Positions 45,495-59,112 of a DNA stretch of 64,000 nt are shown here, piece by piece. The notes under the pieces are model-generated. The model saw nothing but the letters and a program-made list of their open reading frames with translations. It did no database searches and was not told where the DNA came from. Numbering within the stretch: the first letter of the stretch is position 1; the number at the start of each line of letters is the position of its first letter. Source of the DNA: Solicoccozyma terricola. Its lineage: Eukaryota > Basidiomycota > Tremellomycetes > Filobasidiales > Piskurozymaceae. Position numbers and translations under genes: made by a program. Location: NCBI GenBank assembly GCA_001600875.1, contig BCLD01000014.1:62001-126000 (forward strand), given 5' to 3'.

Positions 45495-46672
45495 GATGAT
45501 GCTGTTGGCAGCGGGTGGCGGATGGATGAGAGTGTAGGTAACGGCAGTTGGACGTGGAAGGGGAATATCGGATGTCTCTATATACATATGCGTTGGCTGA
45601 CCAAGGAGGAACCAAAAAGGTGGTTCAACTGATCGTCCCAAAGGTTGTATGTCCAGTCATTTTCTTTGGTGGCTTGGGACGGCGCAGCGTCTTGACTCAA
45701 ACCAATATCTCGGCAACTCGGATGGTTCGACAGCCACACTCCAGACAACTGCCAAGTCTAGTCATTCAACCAGTGTCAGACGGTCCCGAGAACGTGACTC
45801 GTGACTGGGTGGTAGTTGACAGTGGCCGTGAAACGCCCACAGGACCATGGATTCGCCACCCGTGTTTCCCATCCGCCCCCGTCCCCCGTCCCGCGACCCC
45901 CGAACCCCCAACAGTTCTGGACCCACCACCTCGGATGCGGGTGAGATGACATGTGTCCACGGTGGAAGGTCTGCAGTGGTCTCAAGGGCTGATGGAACGT
46001 GTCTGATGTAGCCCTTATCCATTAAATATTTGTATGAAAAAAGTCTGGAAGAGTCTAACTATTAAGCTGTACCAGATGGGCATCTTCACCTGGCACACAA
46101 TGATCGGCATGTCCATGTGACTGTGAGGGCTGTTTTGCGATATATCCCCGTTATCCTGTTTTCCCCGGGCATCCGCAGCCACAATTCACAGCCACAGCAA
46201 GGCAGTACACCATCATCTGGAGTGGGTGTGTGAAGTGCATCAGCGGTCAAACATCACCGAGGTGTGGGCTCTCAAAGCGCCCGAGCTCACCTTCTAGCAT
46301 CCGCGTAGTGCGCATCCTATGCGATCTTCTTCGCTCTTTGCATCCCATGGAAAAGGATCAAAGGCAAGAGGGGAAGAAGGTACGTGTCAAAACAAGAGGA
46401 AGGGACAAGGAACAAGGGTATGAGGGGGAGGAAAAACAATGAAGTTCGAGAGCCGCGGGGGGGGGGGGGGGGGAAGGGGGAGTTGGCCGAACTGTTCAGT
46501 GGAACCACAAGAAATGGACGCTAGAACAGAAGGCGCCCCTTGGAAAGTGTTGTAATGATTCTACACCGGGATAGTCATCGTCAGTGCCTGTACCGATGTC
46601 TTGGAATTCCCGTGGGAGTGGGAGCGAACTCCTACTCACAAGCCATTTGAAATAAAAATTTCGATTCGTCGA
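45495..46672. other. Intergenic region with a poly-G tract
   Basis: About 1.18 kb without a recognised gene. A G run of about 18 lies near 46457-46474. Confidence 0.4.
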
Positions 46673-47189
46673 TCACCTTGCGCCATCTTTCGCACCAGTT
46701 TCACCTGGAGCTTTAGATTCTGGTGACTTGGACTTGCACTTGGACGAGAAGACCGATGCGAAGAAGCCTTTGGTCGAGGACAGAGATGAGGATGAAGACG
46801 AGGACGCCGAGGCGTTCCGGCTGAAATCAGGGACAACTGGAGCACCAGACACTGCGAACAGAAGGACAAACGAGTGAATCAGCAAAAAGAGTACTACGAC
46901 CGAGGTGATTCTTCTCGGCCATGAGAGTGAAAAAACACTCACTGCCCATCGAACCCTGCATCATCGCAAGAGCGTTCGCGTAGTCCTTCTTGATATAGGC
47001 AGGAGGTGGCGACACTTCTTCCTGCTTGGTCTCAGAGGTTGCTTCTTGGTGCTTGGACATCTTGGATGGAGATGTGGATGGAGTGGTTTTGGGTGTGGTG
47101 GCCTCTTCATATGAGGTAAGAGGGGCTGAAACGGTGCGATCCACGTTGGATTGGGGTTGAGACGAGTTGGAAACGGTGTCGACGATCAT
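46673..47189 (-). CDS. Small low-complexity protein, function unknown
   Basis: Two exons (46943-47189, 46673-46851) encode 141 residues. The N-terminal half is Ser/Thr/Pro-rich and ends YIKKDYANALAMMQGSMG; the second exon begins MSGAPVVPDFSRNAS, then a Ser run and a basic tail. There is no signal peptide or membrane segment and no family was recognised. The intron is 91 bp with good splice signals. Confidence 0.5.
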
Positions 47190-47777
47190 TGTGTTGAAGT
47201 TGAAAAGTGGGGGATTTGGGTGGTAGTGGACGATGTTGTTGTGTGGGTTAGCAAGGCTGGCAATGATAGAGCTGGATAGAGCGGGAATGTGTTTGATATG
47301 ATCAGGAAGGATGAGGGCGACGTGGAAGTTACATCTTATATAGGACGAGGATGATGAGGAATTGCCCCATGGGACACCTCCAGCTGACTCGACCTTCGCT
47401 TCCGAATGACCAATCCTCGCAGTTGCGCAGCCCTCCTCATTCCCACCCTAATGACTGGACCTGCCTGGAATGGCTGATGCGACGAGGGATGTGGATACAT
47501 ACGACTGACCGAGTGGACCATATCCTGCTGGACTTGCGCGCGTCCGGATCCGAGGAATTCAGATTTCGGCGTTGACCTAAAATGGAACCATCGCAACCCT
47601 CTTTTTGGGGGTTTCGTTAGTTTTTCGTTTTGCAGCGCAGTCCGCAGTTCACAGTCAAGAATGTCCTTCGGTCCCGACGTTTTGTCATGTACAGTAATAC
47701 AGTCACCTCAACTCATCCACACGATCGGCGGCTCCGACCAGGCAAAGTCCGAAAACGCCTTGGCATTCATTTGACCT
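47190..47777. other. Intergenic region
   Basis: 588 bp holding the promoter of the small protein gene and the 3' end of the tetraspan gene. Nothing specific was seen. Confidence 0.4.
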
Positions 47778-49369
47778 CTACCCACGATACCCCATGCCTG
47801 CTCCCGCTCTCCTTGATCCTCCACCTCCTCCACCTCCTCCACCTCCTCCTCCTCCTCCATATGCTTGTGCGTCAGTGTACCCGGCCGTCGTTGGAGTCGC
47901 CTCCGACTCCGTACCTCGCGCCAAGTGCTCCTGGTAGTCCATATGATCCCCGCCAGGTGCGTTAGCGTATCTAGGATCTTCGATGTACTCTTGTCCGTAT
48001 TGCGGACTGTACTCTTGAGCGTCATGCCGAACCGCACCCCTTTCTAATATAGAAGTCGTGCTCGTTTCTCGTTGATGTGAATATGGCGACGGGGCAATAT
48101 GTTCTTCGTCGCCGTAATATTGATTACCAGGTGCGGCATCATGTAACGAGTCCATGGATGGTCGGTGATCCCAATCGGGGTTGTATCTAATAGAGCGATC
48201 ATTTTTTTCCCCAAGAGGTGCCGCAAGTCAGTGATCGACGAACGCGCGGAGCAAACCGTGCAATGACACTCACCGGCTCGCTCGATCCGCCATCATATAC
48301 TCGTCAATATTCGTCGAATAGATCGATCTATATTTCTTATGGTCCTCTGCTTGTTCCGTAGAGTATACTCTCGTGATACTGAACCGCCATATCAGATAGG
48401 TTCCTCAGTGCCCAGTGTGCGGAAGAACCCGCGCCACCACCCTCCAATCACTTACAAGATCAAATAAATCTGAAAGATCGCCAGCGTCACCCATAGACCC
48501 GACATGATCCCAACGTCAGCCCATGCGAACGCTTCACATAACGCGGACCCTTCACCGGACGTCGCGGTAGGCGTGCTGGTGGTGTTCAGGCCGGTAAAGT
48601 AGGAGTTCTGCAAGGTCATGTTCCGTGTCATCATCAGCTTCAGGTCGGTTTTTTTCGTCAAATCGAAAGCAAGAAATTATGAAAAAACACACCTCGCACG
48701 TCTTTACGGCATTCTTGTGATTCAAAGCTGATACGATGATCAATGCTGCAGAAAGAGCGAACACTGCTGCGAATGCAATAGCGTTCATTAAAGAGTATGC
48801 TCTAAATAATCGAGTCTTCTCCTATCGTTCGGAAATCAACACATTGGGAAATCAGTAAGATTATTCGTGGGGAAAAGGGGGGATTGCGTGGAAAGGGCCA
48901 AAAAGAAAAACACACCTTGAAGATGCCGAAGAAACCAATGATTTGTAAAGCGGCGACAAGGAAACATAATGCTGAGAAGATGTATGGCAAGAATGTCGGT
49001 ACATAGCCTCCTACGACTGATTGAAGAGGAGAAAAGACACAATCAGCGATTGCGAATGAATTGCAACAGAGCCGGGAATAGCGAAAACAACTTACTTGTT
49101 GGAGTGGCTATCCCGAGAACGCCTGCTAAAAGGCCCACAACCTGAAAGTATGAAAGAGCGAGGTCAACGAGTATCCCGGTCGTGTTCATCAACAAATATG
49201 AAGTTCCCTACCAGCTGCTCGGTCAACAATGTGTAAATACCAGCATTTACAAGCGGTATAGCTGTTCCAAAACGAACCCAAACCAAACCCCTCGTCAGTA
49301 GCTGAAAGTCCACCCAAGATCAAGTCATTCCCACAACGCACCACAACAACAGTACTCTGGGGTATACAT
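47778..49369 (-). CDS. Four-helix fungal membrane protein with CCC N-terminus
   Basis: Eight exons (49342-49369, 49212-49261, 49096-49141, 48916-49016, 48693-48821, 48456-48607, 48274-48378, 47778-48186) encode 339 residues. It begins MYTPEYCCCAIPLVNAGIY, a start shared by a fungal family of small four-helix membrane proteins of unknown function. Later helices include FSALCFLVAALQIIGFFGIF, a segment around AFAAVFALSAALIIVSAL, and the last around SGLWVTLAIFQIYLIL; the loop before the last helix holds a Cys. The cytosolic tail is long, Tyr-rich and ends in a run of 14 Gly followed by SRRAG. The CCC motif may be palmitoylated. Confidence 0.75.
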
Positions 49370-49871
49370 TCTAGCCTACGGTGTCTTCTGCCCAATCCAG
49401 CAACACTTGAAATGGTTCGTTCCGTGTGTGGGGGAAAGGCGGTGCGAGTCTAATAACGTCCAGAGGTAGGCGGTGGTCTGGGAAACGTATTTTTTGAAAC
49501 GTGAAATATCAATCGTCTGGAGAGTACGTAGTAGGCGGATTGGGTTTTGCGGAATGGATATCTGCGTGAGTACTGACGGGGTAGTGAGATGAAAGGAAGT
49601 GGAGTAGAGATATGACTGTTTGATGTTTCTTTCCAAACGCGCAGTTGAACGCGGTGCAACAACATCCCCTGTTCCGCGGTGTGGATTACGTAAAAATCGG
49701 GTGGCGGTAGAAGTAAATATCACATGACAACGGCAGGAATACATGGTACAACCAACGAAAGAAGCTTCCTACAAGCTAGTCGTGTCTGCGCAGTTCCGCC
49801 TCGGAACCATCCTCTTCTTCCTGATACCCCGGTGATCCTGTCGTTACTGTTTGACATGGGGATATTTCTTG
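49370..49871. other. Intergenic region, tetraspan gene promoter
   Basis: 502 bp between two genes on the minus strand. No feature was recognised. Confidence 0.4.
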
Positions 49872-50901
49872 TCAGGATCCACATATTGAAGCAGGCCCTG
49901 TCATCGTCGGGCGAAAATTGACCCGAAAACGCACCTCAAAAGTCCCTCTTACGAGCTTCATTGTATCCTGTGCTATCTGCAAAGCATCTTTCATCGTTGT
50001 GCTATCCTTCCGTTGTTCATCCTGATCTCCCATCTCGTCGTCCGATTTCTTCGCGACGTCTTTTCCCCTAACAATAAACCCCCCTTGACAAGCTTGATTT
50101 CTCACATTGATCAACTCAGCGAGTTGTGATCCTTTCTTTTTGATTTCTCTTCTCAGAGCGAATTCAGCTATTTCGCATTCATAATCTGGATCGAAAATTG
50201 GATTGTTGGAGTGACCTCCATGTAACGGAAGGTCGTATTTCGAAGCGAGGTCTGGAGATGGGGGGGGGGGGGGAGAGAGGCAACACGCAACGGTACGATG
50301 GTACGACGGACATTAGCACCGCGTTAAGTCGCGTCCTCTCGGACAATGCTGGAGTTTCCAACCCCTCACCCGTAGCAAGTTTCAACAACCTGTCAAGTTC
50401 CAACTTCTTTTTATTTCTACTTCCAATATGATTGACCGCATCCGTATATGAGTTCCATAATTGATTCACATCGATCTCGCAAGAGGTATTAGGACAATCG
50501 AAATTCTGTCCCCATGATTCGATCAGGGTCGATATGTCCACACTGGGGGGGGGGGGGGGGGGGTATGTATCTGCGTCTGATTTGGCGTTGTAGACTGAAG
50601 AGATGGGGGGGGGGGGGGGGGGGAGGAGGAGGAGGCGAGAGGCAGTGGNNNNNNNNNNNNNNNNNNNNNNNNNNNNNNNNNNNNNNNNNNNNNNNNNNNN
50701 NNNNNNNNNNNNNNNNNNNNNNNNNNNNNNNNNNNNNNNNNNNNNNNNGGGGGGAGGAGGAGGAGGCGAGAGGCAGTGGTAGGAAGAGATGAGTACGTAG
50801 GAAGTACGAAGAGATTGAGAAGAGAGTCTTTTACCAGGGGAGCCTCTGCTCGATGCACACATGGCAAAGCACAGTCCAACAAGAAAAGTAGTAGTTTTCA
50901 T
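49872..50901 (-). CDS. Small secreted protein with polyproline tract, function unknown
   Basis: Three exons (50835-50901, 50370-50594, 49872-50251) give 223 residues. MKTTTFLVGLCFAMCASSRG is a signal peptide. The mature part has VYNAKSDADTY, a Pro6 run coded by a C19 tract, then ESWGQNFDCPNTSCEIDVNQLW with paired Cys, an Asn/Lys-rich segment, HGGHSNNP and two more Cys. The tail is charged. I do not recognise a family. Intron 1 (50595-50834) contains another C19 run and the 100-N assembly gap, so its true size is unknown. Reading through the coding C19 is required because it contains no donor site; its length decides the frame. Confidence 0.6.
50649..50748. other. Assembly gap of 100 N
   Basis: Exactly 100 N, the usual placeholder for a gap of unknown size. 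The bases on both sides are the same: a G run, GAGGAGGAGGAGG and CGAGAGGCAGTGG. The gap therefore lies inside a tandem repeat or a duplicated contig end. Confidence 0.97.
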
Positions 50902-52058
50902 CCTGTCAATACGAAGAAATGGATGATTATGTTGTGGATTGATACATTACACCAAAGGGGGCTGGGCGGGGATTGGGGTTATAAGGAATGCCAGTTGTTA
51001 TTCCTCTGTGATGTTTTTCCTGCACGAAAGGCGTCGCGGATGGACACCTACCCGCGCTTCCCATATGTAACCAACACACCTTAGTACTCATCTCTTTGAA
51101 TCAGCAAACGGGTCGTCCGTCGTCGTCTCGCGGTGTGGTGTCTCGGAAGTAGCGATCTCCCCGACCCTTTTACCTTTACATTTCAGGGCAAATACGTGGC
51201 GGCCTGCCGTGGGGGGTGGGGGCGGCGGAACGGAGGGGACGCCACACCAAAACGCGAGGAACTTTGCCTATTGTCTCCCCCTCGGCGGCTTTGAAGCAGG
51301 GATTGGGGTACATCCCAGCACCGCGGATCAGAGTGACATCCCGCGCGTTTAGGTGGCAACGTATTGGGCCGGTGTCGTGTTATGATTAGTAGTGTCGTCC
51401 CCGCTGACAGGCGAGAGGGGAACTTTTTGTCTCTATGTGATATACTTCTTTGGTAGCTGGTAGGCATGCTCTAGTCGTAAAAATATAATCTGTTACAGAT
51501 ACCAATCTGATGGAATGATAACATCCGGATGGGAATGGGGTAGACAGTCATGGTAGGGACAACTTGGATAGATTGTGTTCGAGAAGAGCGATCTGTTCAA
51601 CAGTTATCCGAGCAACAAGGATTCGGGCGAGTCAGGCCATGTCTTGCCTCGACAAAATTGTCTCATAATGGAGAACCGGTCGAGTCGACATGCTGACGTA
51701 ATTTGAAGTCAACCACGTGGTCCGTACAAATCCCGCGACGATGACGTCTAGTTGGGCACATCAATACCGGTAACGGTATCTTGCCAAGGAAAAAATATAC
51801 AAGACCCGTTCAACCATGTCGGAGAACTGCTCATATCCTCAACTTCACCACTGACGGACTTCATTTGGACCATCATTGAGGTTGTAGGGGACTTGCTGGA
51901 CAAGACTCGATATAAACAACGTATTCAGCATCGATCGCGGGATTATTTGCCGTGAGACGACCGGTTTTGCAGACAAGGTATGAAGACGAGAGTGGCCGTT
52001 TACTCTACCGATGTCGTTGCTTACGATGTTTCACTATCTCCGAACAGGTCTTCCCACA
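50902..52058. other. Intergenic region between divergent secreted-protein and SPO14 genes
   Basis: 1157 bp holding both promoters. No coding exon with homology was recognised. Confidence 0.45.
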
Positions 52059-55000
52059 ATGGCACGTTCATTGTCTTTATCTCATGGACCAGCAAATGGT
52101 ATTACTACTCAACCGAATGGTGATGCCAAGTCGGAGGATATGACGGATCGGAAGACGAATTCTGGGTTCTCAGCTCTTGCTCAACGAGCAATAGGAAGCG
52201 AACACGTCAATGGTCATGATCTTCATAAACTCTCATCACGTCATTCTACGTCTAGTACTTCTGGTTCCGATACCGATACCGACGCCCACTCGCACGGCGA
52301 TAACGATCGACCGAAATTCGAAAGAGCGGCGGAAAGTCAACATATTTCCAAGCATATGCCAGATAGTGGGTTATCAAGATCTAAGCGAGAAAAAATTGAA
52401 AGAATTCGGAAGGATAGTGAGGATGGGGTGGTGATTTCGGGTTATGAGCCCGGGATGGATGATGCAAGACGAAGAGATATTGAAAAGGCAGGTGCAAAGT
52501 TAAGGAATGCGTTTGGTATTCAAGATGGTGATGCACGAGAAAAACATGAACGAGCGAAGAAGAGACAAGAGGAAGATGAGGAGAAAAGACAGGTTGAAAT
52601 GAAAAAGGCGGAGAGGGTACCACAATCACTCGTTGAGCAAAAAAATCAAGAGGAAAGAGGAAAAGGGAAAGATGATCATCCCCAGACTACCGCTGAGAAG
52701 GGACAATCAAACTATTTGGAACCTAATGGGAACATACAACGTCAACCTACAGAATTACCATCATATGAAACGGATCCACCAGACGATGTGGAGCAAATCA
52801 GTGACAGACGGAAAACGAAGAATGAAGTAGGCGATTCGCCAGGACCATTAGCGCCGACAAAGGACATGGCGAAACCGGGACCGAGGAATGTGATCAACCT
52901 CAAGCCGAGATTACCATTCCTGCATGTGAGTCTTCGGTCTTCGGCATAGGGAATGTGGTGTCAGCGATAGTAATCTGACGAAAACACCACCACCACCTTT
53001 ACGCGCCAGTTCCACAATGCCGCTGACAGTGAGATCACTACACGAGCAGACAAAGTACCCATCGACGTCTCAGCGGATGGCGAGAGGGAAGTCCTGGCGA
53101 ATGGCAACACCTTCCGAATGTCCAATGATCCAGAGGACAAACTCACCAACACACGGGAACAGGAGGCGGATCGTATCCTGGATGGCGATTACACGCAGGA
53201 ACCTCTGCATGACTCCGATGCCGACCTAGCGCATAAGGAGGGTAATGATAGTCTTGGAGAGCTCAGTCGACGCGATGATAGTGCATCAAGCAACATCGGT
53301 GTTACTGGAAAACGTGGTGAACGGATACCGAAAGCGGAGGGTTCACCATTGCACCCGCATCCACACCCTCAACCCGAGGAAGAGGAAGACAGACTAGAGT
53401 CTGCTAATTCAAGTCCCATCGCATCACGACCTAAAGGTAGGCGGATGTTCTCTTCATTTAGAAATGAAGACGGCTCGATGCCATCCCCAGCAACTGGTAG
53501 GCCATCTGGGCTTCGGAAAGAAACTCGATTCCCCAGTGAATCGTCAGCATCTGCAACGATGCAAGCGGCAATGGATCACGAGAAGCAAACTCCAGTTCAC
53601 GAGCAATCAGCAGCGCAGAGGAGGTGGTCTGTCCTTCGTCACAAAATGTTAAGACATCCAACTGCTGGAATAAATCAGCATTCAACACCGGCACAGATCC
53701 CAATAACTACCGAGCTGTTGGCTGGTCAACTTCCCGTCATGATGTTGAAGACCTGGTTGGATCGAGATGAGAAAGGCAATCGCGCGGTACCAATCTTACT
53801 TGGTAATCTTCGCTTTAGGGTTGGCGACTCGGCGGGACTGGGCAAGGATAGAGAACATCAAACTGGACGTGAGGTCTTCCGGATTGAATGCCAGTATGGA
53901 GACGGAGTCGTCAAATGGGTGAGACTCTTGATCTTTTTTTTTTTTTACCCAGAGGCGGCGCACGCTGACCGCCAACCCCTTCTAGGTCATCTATCGAGAG
54001 ATCCGTGACTTTATCTCCCTGCATACCCACTACAAAACGGATAACCTGGAATCCCGAGTCACTCATCTTCGGGGTGGACGACGTGTCGACATCCCCGAAT
54101 TCCCTCGTACTCGTAAGTGACGAATGAAACTAGTCTCCGATGAGCTACTAATCTGACCCTTCCGTAATCAGTCGTACCTTACCTCAACAAACTCCGACGC
54201 AGCGATGCCAAGCTTCTTGAAAATGAGACTGAGGATGAACAACACCACTCATCATCAGATGTAGAACGGCCAAAGAGCAAGCAGGACAGATCAAGACAAG
54301 CGCGACTGGCCTTGCAGTTGTACCTCGTTGACTTGATAAGAGCGGTTGTGAGTGCCTCGAGGATACGATCCTGAATTCTCCCTTGCCGACGCCACTCTCC
54401 TTCCTAGATGTTCCGTCCCGAGTCTGCACGTCTCTGCCGTTTCCTGGAGCTTTCGTCCCTGACATTGACGTTGGCCCCACGCGGCGGCTTTCAAAGCAAA
54501 GCCGGCTACCTGAAGATCATCGGTGCGAATGCCAGCAAGCGCGCGAATCAGCCGGGTATGACGCCGACATCATGGATGCAAAGCCGGAAGCCAAAGTGGT
54601 GGATTGTCAGGGAGAGCTACTTCGTCTGTGCCAACGGACCGGAAACTGTGAGTTATTGCACGTATGTGACTTTGCTCAGTCGGCATTGAGAATACCCCCC
54701 ACAACTCTCCCAGGACGAAGTTTACGAAGTCTTTCTTATCGATGAAGCCTTCACAATCGAGCGGCCCAAACGAGCCCTCCGACTTGGATTGAACAAGGTC
54801 ACAGGCAAAGGAAGCGTGAAAGCGCTGACCCACATAAGCGAAGGCAATCAGGAAGGAGGGTCTGCCACTGCTCAGAGGGATCATCAAGCTGCCATCGCTG
54901 CTGAGGCTGGATCCGGTCACCCACTGGCGGGCAAGCGGTCCGACTCAAAGCATCAACCAGCGGTTGCCGAGGGCGATGGCAGAGACGCTTCCCAACATAC

Positions 55001-58000
55001 CTTCTACATCCAAAACACACAACAGAGACTGAAACTGGTGGCCAAAAACGTGCGTGTCATGCAGCAATTCATCATTGCCATGGAGCATGTGGCGAGCCGG
55101 TCCATCTGGTCCGGTCCCAACAGGTTCGCCTCTTTTGCGCCAATCCGAGTGAATGTTGCCGCCCAGTGGCTCGTCGATGGCCGTGACTACTTCTGGAATC
55201 TCAGTCGAGCTCTCAACATGGCAAAGAGTTGTGTGTACATTCACGACTGGTGGATCTCCCCCGAGCTATATCTTCGTCGACCCGGCAATGAGCGCTACAG
55301 GTTGGATAACTTGTTGAAGCGGAAGGCTGAGGAAGGAGTCAAGATTTACATCATCATCTACAACGAGGTATCAGACAAGACCACGCCAGTGGATAGCATC
55401 TACACAAAGAAGAGGCTCACTGGCCTGCACCCGAATATAATGGTGCAGCGATCGCCATCACATCTGCAGACGGGGACCTTTTTCTGGTCCCATCACGAAA
55501 AGATGTGCGTGATCGATGAGACGATCGCCTTCATGGGTGGTTTAGATCTCTGCTACGGCCGCTGGGATACCTCTCAACACATTTTGGTTGACGATGATTT
55601 TGAGTCTGGAGCCACAGGAGGAGACGGTCCTATTTGGGCGGGCAAGGACATGGCTAATGAGCGGGTCGTCGAGTTCAACACACTCAACAAGCCGTTCGAA
55701 GACATGTTCGACCGCACAAAAATACCTCGTATGCCCTGGCATGACGTAGGCTTGCAGATCGTGGGGCAACCGGCCAGAGATCTTTGCCGTCACTTCGTAC
55801 AACGATGGAACTTTTTGATGCGCACGAAGAATCACAAACGTGTCATGCCTCTCCTCCTGCCTCCAGCCGATTACACCGAATTCGAGCTACAGAAACTCGG
55901 TATTCAGGGGACATGTGAGGTCCAGATTTGCCGGTCGTGTGGCCCCTGGTCGATGGGCACCGAGAAGAAAATCGAACATTCAATTCAGCACGCTTATCTG
56001 AAAGGTACGCACCCGTCGAAACGCTGTTTACTTCTCATCTTCCGACGCCTGATGCTGTCTTTCACAATCCAGCCATTCAACTGTCTGAACATTTTGTCTA
56101 CATTGAGAACCAATTCTTCATCACGTCAACCGTTGTCGATAACGTTGAGATCGAGAATCGTATCGGTGATGCTATAGTAGATCGCATCATTCGTGCGCAC
56201 CAATCGAAAACGCCATGGAGGGCGTGTATCGTGATTCCATTACTGCCCGGGTACACCTTTCCAATTGACACAGCCGCTGCTAGCTCGGTGCGTCAATGTG
56301 GAGTTGTGCTTTCAAGCTTTCTGCTAATACCCGATTCGATTGGAACAGGTCCGTTTGATCCTTGAATGCCAGAATCGGACTATTTCTAGGGGCACACATT
56401 CGATCTTTTCTCGTCTTCGAGAAAAAGACATTGACGTGAGTGGATTGAGACCTGATTCTGCCTGATTATCCTGACGAAACTTTGAGGAGTAGCCCAACAA
56501 ATACATCACATTCTTCTCATTACGAGGGTGGGGCAAATTCAAGACTGGTGCGCTGTGTACTGAACAAGTTTACATTCACGGCAAGGTGAGCTGGATGCGT
56601 CTGTTATGCACGTCTGTACATGCTGAAGTATGGCAACTGTCCACAGACGATGGTTGTAGACGATCGTGAGCATTCCACTGATCACCCAGCACCACCGGAG
56701 CTGATCGCACCTTCTGACACAGGTCTGGTTATCTGCGGATCTGCAAACATCAACGAGCGGTCTCAACGAGGCGACAGGGACTCTGAGTTGGTTGCTGTTA
56801 TCAGGGATACAGATATGATTGACAGGTTGGTTTCAATCGTATTATGTCAATATCTCCTTCAATAAACTGACCGCCTTTCCGCTTCAGTACCATGGCAGGC
56901 AAGCCCTTCAAAGTTGGGCGCTTCGCACACACTCTTCGGATGCGCTTGATGCGTGAACACGCTGGAGTCGACGTTGATGCGATCGAGGAAGACCAGCTTA
57001 TGGATCGGCAACCCCTCGCGCCGCAAGACGAGATTCAGAAGTGGGACCCTGACCATGAGCAGGCAGAGGAAGACCATCCTACTGGAGTCACAAAGATCAA
57101 GCGTAGAAATGCAAGAGACAGAATGATGGTCACAGCGCAGAGTGCAATTTCGAGTGGTGAGTTCGCAAACAGGGCACTTTTCCCCCCAGCCGCGATTATC
57201 TGATTGCAGCTTTGTGAATCAGTCACCAAGGGTTTGAGTGAGAATGCAATTTCCAATGTCAAGAAGGGTGCCAATGTAATCATCAAGCCCTTGAGCCTTC
57301 TCAAGGAGCAGAAGAGCACCGCTCTCAACTCTGTGCGCAAGAAGCAGGGGGACGATCCTGAACGTCAAGACTTTGACAGGGACGGTGAGGTCACCGCTGG
57401 GTTTGCAAGCTCTATCATTCCGACGCTGGAGGAGCAAACCATCTTTGAACGACGACCATCACAGAAGCACGTGAATGGTAAACCACTCTTCGATGCAATC
57501 GACGAGGGCGAAGCAGACCAGCCCGACGGACAAGCTGTAGAGGAGGCAACCGTACCAAACGATGTCAAGCCGAAGAGCAAACCCAAACCAGTGGATGCAG
57601 ACCACGACAAGGGGGGCACATCATCAGCCGCCAAGATCTATCCTGACAATGGGGAAACGGAGCTTTATGGTGCGCCCGCAAACGCGACGGACGAAGATGA
57701 TGACCTACCGAACCAGGACACAGCGCGAGAGGATGATCAAGCGACTGAAGCGGAACAGAAAGCTGTCAAGGCAAGGCAAACCCTGCGAAAGCACCTGGCT
57801 GCGAACGTTGGAGTGTCACCGGTATGTTTTATTCCTAACTGATTTCCGTCTGAGATGGTTGAGGCTGACATTGCGCCGGTTTCTACAGTGGACGATGCCA
57901 ACCCCGACGCCCAAGATCGACCCCGACGCGTTCGTGGACCCTCTTTCTGAGGACTTTTGGAACAACATGTGGGTTGCTACGGCTGTGCACAACGTGAGTG

Positions 58001-58790
58001 AACCATGTCCTATCTGTGACGACCATTCGACTGACCAGTATGCTTTTCCGACAGACTGAGATCTTCAGGAAGGTTTTCCGATGCATTGTGAGATTCCATC
58101 TTCCCGACGCCTTGTGGTAGCTTGATTGCTCACTCTTACTCTCTCTTTATTCCTTAGCCCGATGACCTCGTCACCACCTGGGCAAGTTACAAGGCTTTTG
58201 CCAACCATACTGAGAAGTTCAACATGGTACCTCGAGACGTCGCCCCTGCCGGCCACGACGAGCCTATCAAAGTTGTCCACGGTGGTCCCGGAACCCACGG
58301 CGCCGGAGGTGGAGGTAGTGGAGGCGGTATCGTTGGTCAAGAAGGCGGTTCTCCTGATGAAGTTCGCCATAGCGAGAGTGAAATTTTCAATGGGCATCCG
58401 ACCACGGGATCGCAGAGGCACAGCGCTGAGGGGGAACAAGCGAGTGGTGGTGATAAGCATAGGAAACCGAGTGCTGCGGATGAGGCTTGGCATGATTGGG
58501 AGAAAGCGGAGATGGAGGTGTTGTTGCATGAAGTGAGGGGTCATCTAGGTGAGTCAAAACGGTGATGGGTGAGAGGGGTGAAATTGGCAGCTAAAGCGAT
58601 GTGCTGGGGTTGTCGACGTGATAGTGTTGTATCCTAATAGATTTCTGGAGACCGAGGATGAGGGTGAGTTTGAAACCATATGGAGACAACCTGGGCTCGG
58701 AAACTGATTTGCCGTGGATCATTCATTACGCCAGCTGATAATTTCTTGTTCAACGGCGACAAGATTCTACCACTGCCTATCTACGATTGA
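52059..58790 (+). CDS. SPO14: Phospholipase D1 (Spo14)
   Basis: Hydrolyses phosphatidylcholine to phosphatidic acid and choline; in yeast it is needed for prospore membrane formation in meiosis. Eighteen exons join in phase to 1872 residues: 52059-52925, 53010-53918, 53986-54112, 54172-54347, 54408-54647, 54714-56004, 56073-56287, 56349-56435, 56493-56585, 56647-56665, 56723-56825, 56888-57156, 57223-57821, 57889-57993, 58055-58087, 58158-58548, 58625-58663, 58735-58790. A long disordered N-terminus precedes a PX domain (FRIECQYGDGVVKWVIYRE), a PH domain (GYLKII, KWWIVRESYFVC) and the catalytic halves: first HKD motif HHEKMCVIDE, second YIHGKTMVVDD, with GSANINERS after it. HLVLYPNRFLETED and the C-terminal PIYD match the family. 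In Cryptococcus SPO14 lies in the mating-type locus. Confidence 0.95.
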
Positions 58791-59112
58791 TGAATTATCT
58801 TCTTTCTGCTTTTCTGCTATCGTAGTCTCATGTCACGACAGGCATCATTCACGTAGACGGGACGCATGTATGAGTAGGATCCCGCAAGGCATGTTTCTAT
58901 GTTTCTTGTTATCCATAGATTTGGATGCCGTCCACTTTTACCTGGTGCTGGGGTTGTTGACACCACGTGCCTGAATCCGGGGAATGCCAAGCATCGCTAG
59001 ATAGCATCCTCCGCCGCCATCCAGTGATATCTTCCCATCCTATCTCATTCATCAGCTGCTGTCGACCATGCTCACAGCCTATTCCACAGCTTGATCGAAT
59101 ACCATACTCGCC
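58791..59112. other. Intergenic region, LtrA-like gene promoter
   Basis: 322 bp between two genes on the same strand; nothing specific was recognised. Confidence 0.4.
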
